From assembly GCA_031283505.1 (NCBI GenBank), contig JAITBO010000282.1, positions 1-10,412 on the forward strand: 10,412 nt of DNA, read 5' to 3'. Numbering within the stretch: the stretch's first letter is position 1; each line of letters opens with the position of its first letter. Positions 7,394 through 10,412 of the stretch are shown one piece after another. A program made the translations under genes and the position numbers. This DNA comes from Treponema sp. GTDB lineage: Bacteria > Spirochaetota > Spirochaetia > Treponematales > Breznakiellaceae. The notes under the pieces are model-generated. The model made no database searches. It was not told where the DNA came from and worked only from the letters and a program-made list of their open reading frames with translations.

Positions 7394-7524
7394 TGTTCCA
7401 AAACCAATTGACTGTGCTCTAAATATGCACGGTTTTGGAACAGGCTCTTGGAAAACCCGGTCAAAAACCCGGTTTTTCCAGTAAATCCAAGGAAGCTGTT
7501 CCAAAAACTGAAGTTTTGGAACAG
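7394..7524. repeat. Three inverted repeats built on TGTTCCAAAAC in the tRNA leader
   Basis: Stem 1 is TGTTCCAAAACC (7394-7405) with its perfect 12-bp complement at 7431-7442, loop 25 nt. Stem 2 is TGGAAAACCCGG (7449-7460) with CCGGTTTTTCCA (7469-7480), 12 positions with one mismatch. Stem 3 is CTGTTCCAAAA (7496-7506) with TTTTGGAACAG (7514-7524), 11 bp and a 7-nt loop. Arms of stems 1 and 3 share one core, so distant arms could also pair (7394-7405 with 7512-7523). The right ends also share GGAACAG followed by G/T-CTC. The set lies between the promoter and the tRNA gene, so it would be transcribed. It may be a small mobile or REP-like palindromic element, or leader structure. Confidence 0.88.
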
Positions 7525-7537
7525 TCTCATATGATTT

Positions 7538-7619
7538 GCGGCCATGGTGGAACTGGTAGACACGCCAGCTTGAGGTGCTGGTGCCGAGAGGCATGGAAGT
7601 TCAAGTCTTCTTGGCCGCA
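7538..7619 (+). tRNA. tRNA-Leu (anticodon GAG)
   Basis: The cloverleaf is complete. The acceptor GCGGCCA (7538-7544) pairs with TGGCCGC (7612-7618), with discriminator A at 7619. The D arm contains AACTGGTAGA. The anticodon stem CCAGC (7565-7569)/GCTGG (7577-7581) encloses the loop TTGAGGT with anticodon GAG at 7572-7574. A long class II variable arm, TGCCGAGAGGCA, lies at 7582-7593, as expected for leucine. The T arm GGAAG (7595-7599)/CTTCT has the loop TTCAAGT. CCA is not encoded. It decodes CTC and CTT leucine codons. Confidence 0.97.
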
Positions 7620-7646
7620 ATTGCTTATATACCCGGAATTTTCTGA

Positions 7647-7673
7647 AAGCATAGCGCTGTATGTTTATTTTTT
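7647..7673 (+). terminator. Candidate intrinsic terminator after tRNA-Leu
   Basis: AAGCATA (7647-7653) pairs with TATGTTT (7660-7666) in a 7-bp, A/T-rich stem with one G-T pair and the loop GCGCTG, followed by A and six T residues (7668-7673). It lies 28 nt past the tRNA end. The stem is weak, but the position and T-run fit. Confidence 0.45.
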
Positions 7674-7810
7674 ATAGACGAGATGTGTTATGCCAAAGAT
7701 AACCGGCTCGTTTTGGATTTACAAATGTCCGAAAACCAAAAAAATCAGGTTACCCTCTATCCTGCTTCTGGCTTTTTCTTACGAACTTTCTGCGACTTCT
7801 ATCCGGGTCC

Positions 7811-8293
7811 TTACTTCGCCTCCTGCCCTTCCCCGTCCGGGGTGCGGTCCGAAGTAACCGTGTCGCCTTCCTTAACGGTCCCGGCGATGACCGCCTTGGC
7901 CAGGGGATTCTCCAACTCCGCCTGCATAGTACGCTTCAGGGGCCGGGCGCCGAAGAGTGGATCGTACCCCATTTCAGCCAAAAAGTCCTTGGCGGCCTGG
8001 GTGAGCGTAAGGGTAATCTTCCTCCCGGCCAGCCTTGCGACCAGGCGTTTGAACTGTATGTCAACGATCTTCCCGATTTCGTCCCTGCCCAGACGGTTGA
8101 ATATCACCATCTCGTCGATGCGATTCAAAAATTCGGGACGGAAACTCTGTTTGAGGAGTTCCATCAGGGAGGCACGGAGGTCTTCTTCCTTCCCGGCGGA
8201 AAGAATCAAATCGGAACCCAGGTTGTTCGCCATGATAATTATCACGTTCTTAAAGTTCACGACCCGGCCCTGACCATCGGTAAGATCTCCATC
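7811..8293 (-). pseudogene. clpB: 3' fragment of clpB (disaggregase ClpB, C-terminal part only)
   Basis: Reading from about 8293, the frame gives DGDLTDGQGRVVNFKNV and then IIIMANNLGSDLI, matching the end of the second AAA+ module of ClpB from just after Walker B. Numbered from the GTG at 8260, it retains the sensor-1 Asn (about 13), FRPEFLNRIDE with the arginine finger (about 47), GYDPLFGARPLKR with the sensor-2 Arg (about 98-110) and ELENPLA, then a normal-looking C-terminus. Missing are the N-domain, the first AAA+ module, the coiled-coil M-domain and the Walker A/B motifs of the second, so it cannot hydrolyse ATP on its own. Homology stops abruptly near 8293 at a palindromic element that stays in frame back to a stop at 8357-8359. 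The retained part is not frameshifted, suggesting recent truncation. An intact clpB is expected elsewhere. The GTG is an internal ClpB codon, not a supported start. Confidence 0.85.
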
Positions 8294-8300
8294 CCGGCTT

Positions 8301-8366
8301 ATATGAGCCGCTTTAGCGGCGAAGCGTATACAGTCCGCAGCGGTTTTGCTACTGCGTTATACGGCG
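8301..8366. repeat. Nested palindromic element at the clpB breakpoint
   Basis: GCCGCT-TT-AGCGGC (8307-8320) is a perfect 6-bp inverted repeat with a 2-nt centre. Next to it CGTATA (8325-8330) and TATACG (8358-8363) enclose a further inverted repeat CGCAG (8336-8340)/CTGCG (8352-8356). On the minus strand the segment reads KTAADCIRFAAKAAHISRD in frame with the clpB fragment. The shape recalls REP- or MITE-like intergenic elements; no terminal target duplication is visible. Multicopy status cannot be judged from one window. Confidence 0.6.
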
Positions 8367-8395
8367 TTTTTTAGTCCCTACCACAGAATTGCCGC

Positions 8396-10222
8396 TCATT
8401 GCTTTCCCGTGATAATTTCCTCAAAAATCCGCACGGCGGAGGGGTATCTGAATATTACAAAACTGTCATCCTCGTAGTCCGGTACGCACCGTGAAAGTCC
8501 TTCATCTGACTGCCATTCACCGAGGGTGAGTAAAAGAAAGGTTTCACCTTTATAGTAATCAGGATTTTCGTAGACGACAGGGTGTAGCCAATCTAAGTTA
8601 TGATAATTGCCTATATTGAGGCCAAGCATCTCGATACGCCCATCTGTCAATTCTGTTATGACATTCGCGTTCCAAAATGTGGCGAATCCAAAACGCAAAT
8701 TATTTTCTTCAAGGTACGATATGCTGTTTTTTCTGTGACTATTGTAATCGACTTCAGGCAGGGAATAAAGCCTTATAGCGCCGTTACAGAGTATTATAAA
8801 AACAATTCCAGATATGAACAGAGTCGCTTTCTTTCGCGTCATATTTTTTTTAGCAATTTCAAAAATTATAGCAAGCGCGGGAACATACAATACTTGTGTT
8901 GGAAACATATACCGCAGTTCCGCGCCTTCATCGAGTATTTGAAAAAATATAATATGATACAATATAGAAACAATAAAAAACAGCATAAAAGAAACATTCG
9001 CCACGCTCACGCCGTTATCGCGTCGGTTTTTTATGATTCTCGCCGGCTCGTAAAATATCAGAAAAACAATAATGACGATGGCAAAATTAAGTACGCCCTG
9101 CGCACTCATAATTTTTGCGTTTGCCGTGTATCCCAAAAACAATATGAAGTTATAAATTATGCTGCCAAGTTTTTGAAAAAAAATACCGGATAAATCTATT
9201 GTAGACGCATCGTGATGCGAATGAAAGTGGTAAAAAAGATGCAATAAAATATTTACCGCGTAACCGGCGGTGCAGAACACAAGGCCCGCCGCACCGAGTA
9301 AAAGCGCCTTTGAATTCAACGTGGCCTTTTTTTCAAAAAAACAAGCGCAGACCGCCGTAACAAACACAGGAAACTGTATATCCATCGGCCCCCGCACGCC
9401 ACCAGCCCCGGACACTACGGCAAGCAACGCGAATAATACAAAAGCCGTGTTTCTTTTTTTTGCCGGTATGTTCCATCCACCAAGATTCAGCAAAATCGCG
9501 CCCAATCCTATATAGCAAAAAAACATCGCGATAAAAAATACATAGTAGCCGCCGAACAGTACAATATCCCAATATCCGAATGAAATAGGCAAAATTAAAA
9601 ATATGGATGTACATAAAATAGTTTTGAGGGACACATCAAACTGCTTCATCATAAAAAGATACGAGGTAAACAGAACAAGGCTATTGAGCAGTATTGTAAT
9701 TGTCCTGACGATGCGCCAACTGTCAAATAACTTAAACAACGGCATATAGAATAACTGCTGGTAAACGAGCCTGAGTTCTGTTGAATATACCCAGCTTGAA
9801 GTTACCAGTTTGTTTTCCTTTGCCAGCAGATTCCCCAGAATCATTTCGCTCGCCATGTCGCTGTTAAGCCATTGTTTGCCGTACATAAAATTTATATACG
9901 TTGTAACGGCGATAATCGCCGCAATAAGCACCACAAGCAGCCTTGTTTTTACCGTATCGGTAATTTTGCATGAATAAAAATTATACAAAACGATTCCGCA
10001 AAAAAGCATGGCAAATATGCCCGTGGAGCCAAAAAATGACCGCCAAGTGATGCTTTCTATCGGCTTGATACGTTCCGCAATTCCGATAATTATTCCATTT
10101 AACGGCGAAAACAGCAGCAATATGCTGCCGACAATGCCGCAGACCGCCAGTACCGCCAAAGCTTTTTTACACTTTTCCGTAAAATCCCGGCGCTCAAAGA
10201 GCCTTTCCATGTAATCAATCAT
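8396..10222 (-). CDS. Polytopic membrane protein, GT-C glycosyltransferase-like
   Basis: This 608-aa protein has about 13-14 predicted membrane helices by eye (roughly 20-48, 64-84, 94-114, 175-193, 199-218, 222-248, 258-297 in two, 305-331, 348-366, 376-392, 408-430, 443-456, 467-486) and a hydrophilic C-terminal domain (about 487-608). A large first external loop carries NSDMASEM near 120-127 and STELRLVYQQLFYMPLFKLF near 147-166. An acidic pair in this loop is typical of GT-C enzymes that use lipid-linked sugars, so transfer of a sugar to a surface glycan is likely but unproven. It resembles uncharacterised large membrane proteins that often neighbour GtrA genes. The start ATG at 10222 follows AGGAGG by 4 nt; GTG at 10225 and ATG at 10210 are alternatives. 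It overlaps the upstream GtrA gene by 8 nt, so the two are probably coupled. It is A/T-rich compared with the purine block, consistent with transfer. Confidence 0.8.
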   Translation of the reverse strand: MIDYMERLFERRDFTEKCKKALAVLAVCGIVGSILLLFSPLNGIIIGIAERIKPIESITWRSFFGSTGIFAMLFCGIVLYNFYSCKITDTVKTRLLVVLIAAIIAVTTYINFMYGKQWLNSDMASEMILGNLLAKENKLVTSSWVYSTELRLVYQQLFYMPLFKLFDSWRIVRTITILLNSLVLFTSYLFMMKQFDVSLKTILCTSIFLILPISFGYWDIVLFGGYYVFFIAMFFCYIGLGAILLNLGGWNIPAKKRNTAFVLFALLAVVSGAGGVRGPMDIQFPVFVTAVCACFFEKKATLNSKALLLGAAGLVFCTAGYAVNILLHLFYHFHSHHDASTIDLSGIFFQKLGSIIYNFILFLGYTANAKIMSAQGVLNFAIVIIVFLIFYEPARIIKNRRDNGVSVANVSFMLFFIVSILYHIIFFQILDEGAELRYMFPTQVLYVPALAIIFEIAKKNMTRKKATLFISGIVFIILCNGAIRLYSLPEVDYNSHRKNSISYLEENNLRFGFATFWNANVITELTDGRIEMLGLNIGNYHNLDWLHPVVYENPDYYKGETFLLLTLGEWQSDEGLSRCVPDYEDDSFVIFRYPSAVRIFEEIITGKQ

Positions 10223-10412
10223 CACTCCTCCTGAATACTATAAAACGTTGACCAATATAATTCAGAACTGTGTATAAACACATTCCGCATATAAAAGAAA
10301 TATTTCCTGTAAGTTTTGAATAGCTGTCATAATCCGCTGAAAATCCATACCGGTTCCCGAACTGTTTTAATAAAAATGAAACGGCGGGGCGGGCCGCTCC
10401 GTAAGCAATAAA
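10215..10412 (-). CDS. GtrA-family membrane protein, C-terminal part
   Basis: The reading frame enters from the right edge and ends at TGA 10215-10217, giving 65 residues. The end, GNISFICGMCLYTVLNYIGQ followed by RFIVFRRSDD, is a membrane helix closed by the N-[YF]-x-x-x-[RK]-[FY]-x-V-F motif typical of the last helix of GtrA-like proteins (PF04138). GtrA-family members are small four-helix membrane proteins linked to moving or transferring lipid-linked sugars across the membrane for cell-surface polysaccharides. The N-terminal half lies outside the window. Its stop overlaps the start of the next gene by 8 nt, which indicates an operon and a shared job with the GT-C-like protein. The family call rests on the last helix and the context. 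Confidence 0.68.
   Translation of the reverse strand, partial: FIAYGAARPAVSFLLKQFGNRYGFSADYDSYSKLTGNISFICGMCLYTVLNYIGQRFIVFRRSDD
10227..10232 (-). promoter_or_regulatory. Ribosome binding site of the GT-C-like gene
   Basis: A consensus AGGAGG on the minus strand, 4 nt before the ATG at 10222 and inside the end of the upstream GtrA gene. It supports the start near 10222-10225. Confidence 0.7.

Noticed and set aside
7247..7594. A 116-residue N-terminal extension of the ankyrin protein
   Set aside because: It would be encoded antisense to tRNA-Leu and the leader palindromes and would bury the lipoprotein signal peptide; the ATG at 7246 has GAGG at good spacing.
7738..7764. Minus-strand terminator after the clpB fragment (CAGG/CCTG with a T-run)
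   Set aside because: The stem is only 4 bp with a long loop, too weak to call.
7683..8273. A 196-codon plus-strand open frame
   Set aside because: Most of it lies antisense to the clpB fragment and it has no good start site or domain.
7620..10412. Duplicated 3' end of tRNA-Leu marking the far end of an integrated element
   Set aside because: I found no second copy of the tRNA end (TTCAAGTCTTCTTGGCCGCA) in the window, so integration at this tRNA remains only a suggestion.

Overview
The window looks like bacterial chromosome from a spirochaete, most likely a Treponema of the kind found in animal or insect guts. This is inferred from the style of the lipoprotein signal, the gene families and the repeat-rich spacers; no single feature proves it. 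No complete, previously undescribed system is visible. The interest lies in several unusual repeat structures and in an apparent junction between a housekeeping block and an accessory block.

Positions 1-4450 hold a plus-strand housekeeping block. It opens with the decayed 3' end of what may be an ABC-transporter solute-binding protein gene. Next come nine 21-bp tandem repeats (237-425), then purB (adenylosuccinate lyase), a second tandem repeat array (2046-2143) that runs from the purB stop to the guaB start, guaB (IMP dehydrogenase), a TIGR02757/DUF2400 family gene 5 nt behind guaB, and an intrinsic terminator. PurB and GuaB act on both sides of IMP: PurB in making IMP and AMP, GuaB on the branch to GMP. 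They are probably co-transcribed with the DUF2400 gene.

Positions 4457-7246 (minus strand) encode a very long secreted lipoprotein made almost entirely of about 26 ankyrin repeats. It converges on the purine block at the shared terminator. Upstream of it, on the plus strand, are a strong sigma-70-type promoter, a leader with three inverted repeats built on TGTTCCAAAAC, and a tRNA-Leu gene with anticodon GAG.

Beyond the tRNA the character changes. On the minus strand lie a 3' fragment of clpB with no ATPase core, a nested palindromic element joined to it in frame, a large polytopic membrane protein resembling GT-C type glycosyltransferases, and the C-terminal end of a GtrA-family protein that overlaps it by 8 nt. 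Base composition falls sharply: 39 of 60 bases are G/C in 841-900 (purB) but 18 of 60 in 9121-9180. With the broken clpB and the nearby tRNA, this suggests an acquired or rearranged cell-surface polysaccharide segment, of which the window shows one edge.
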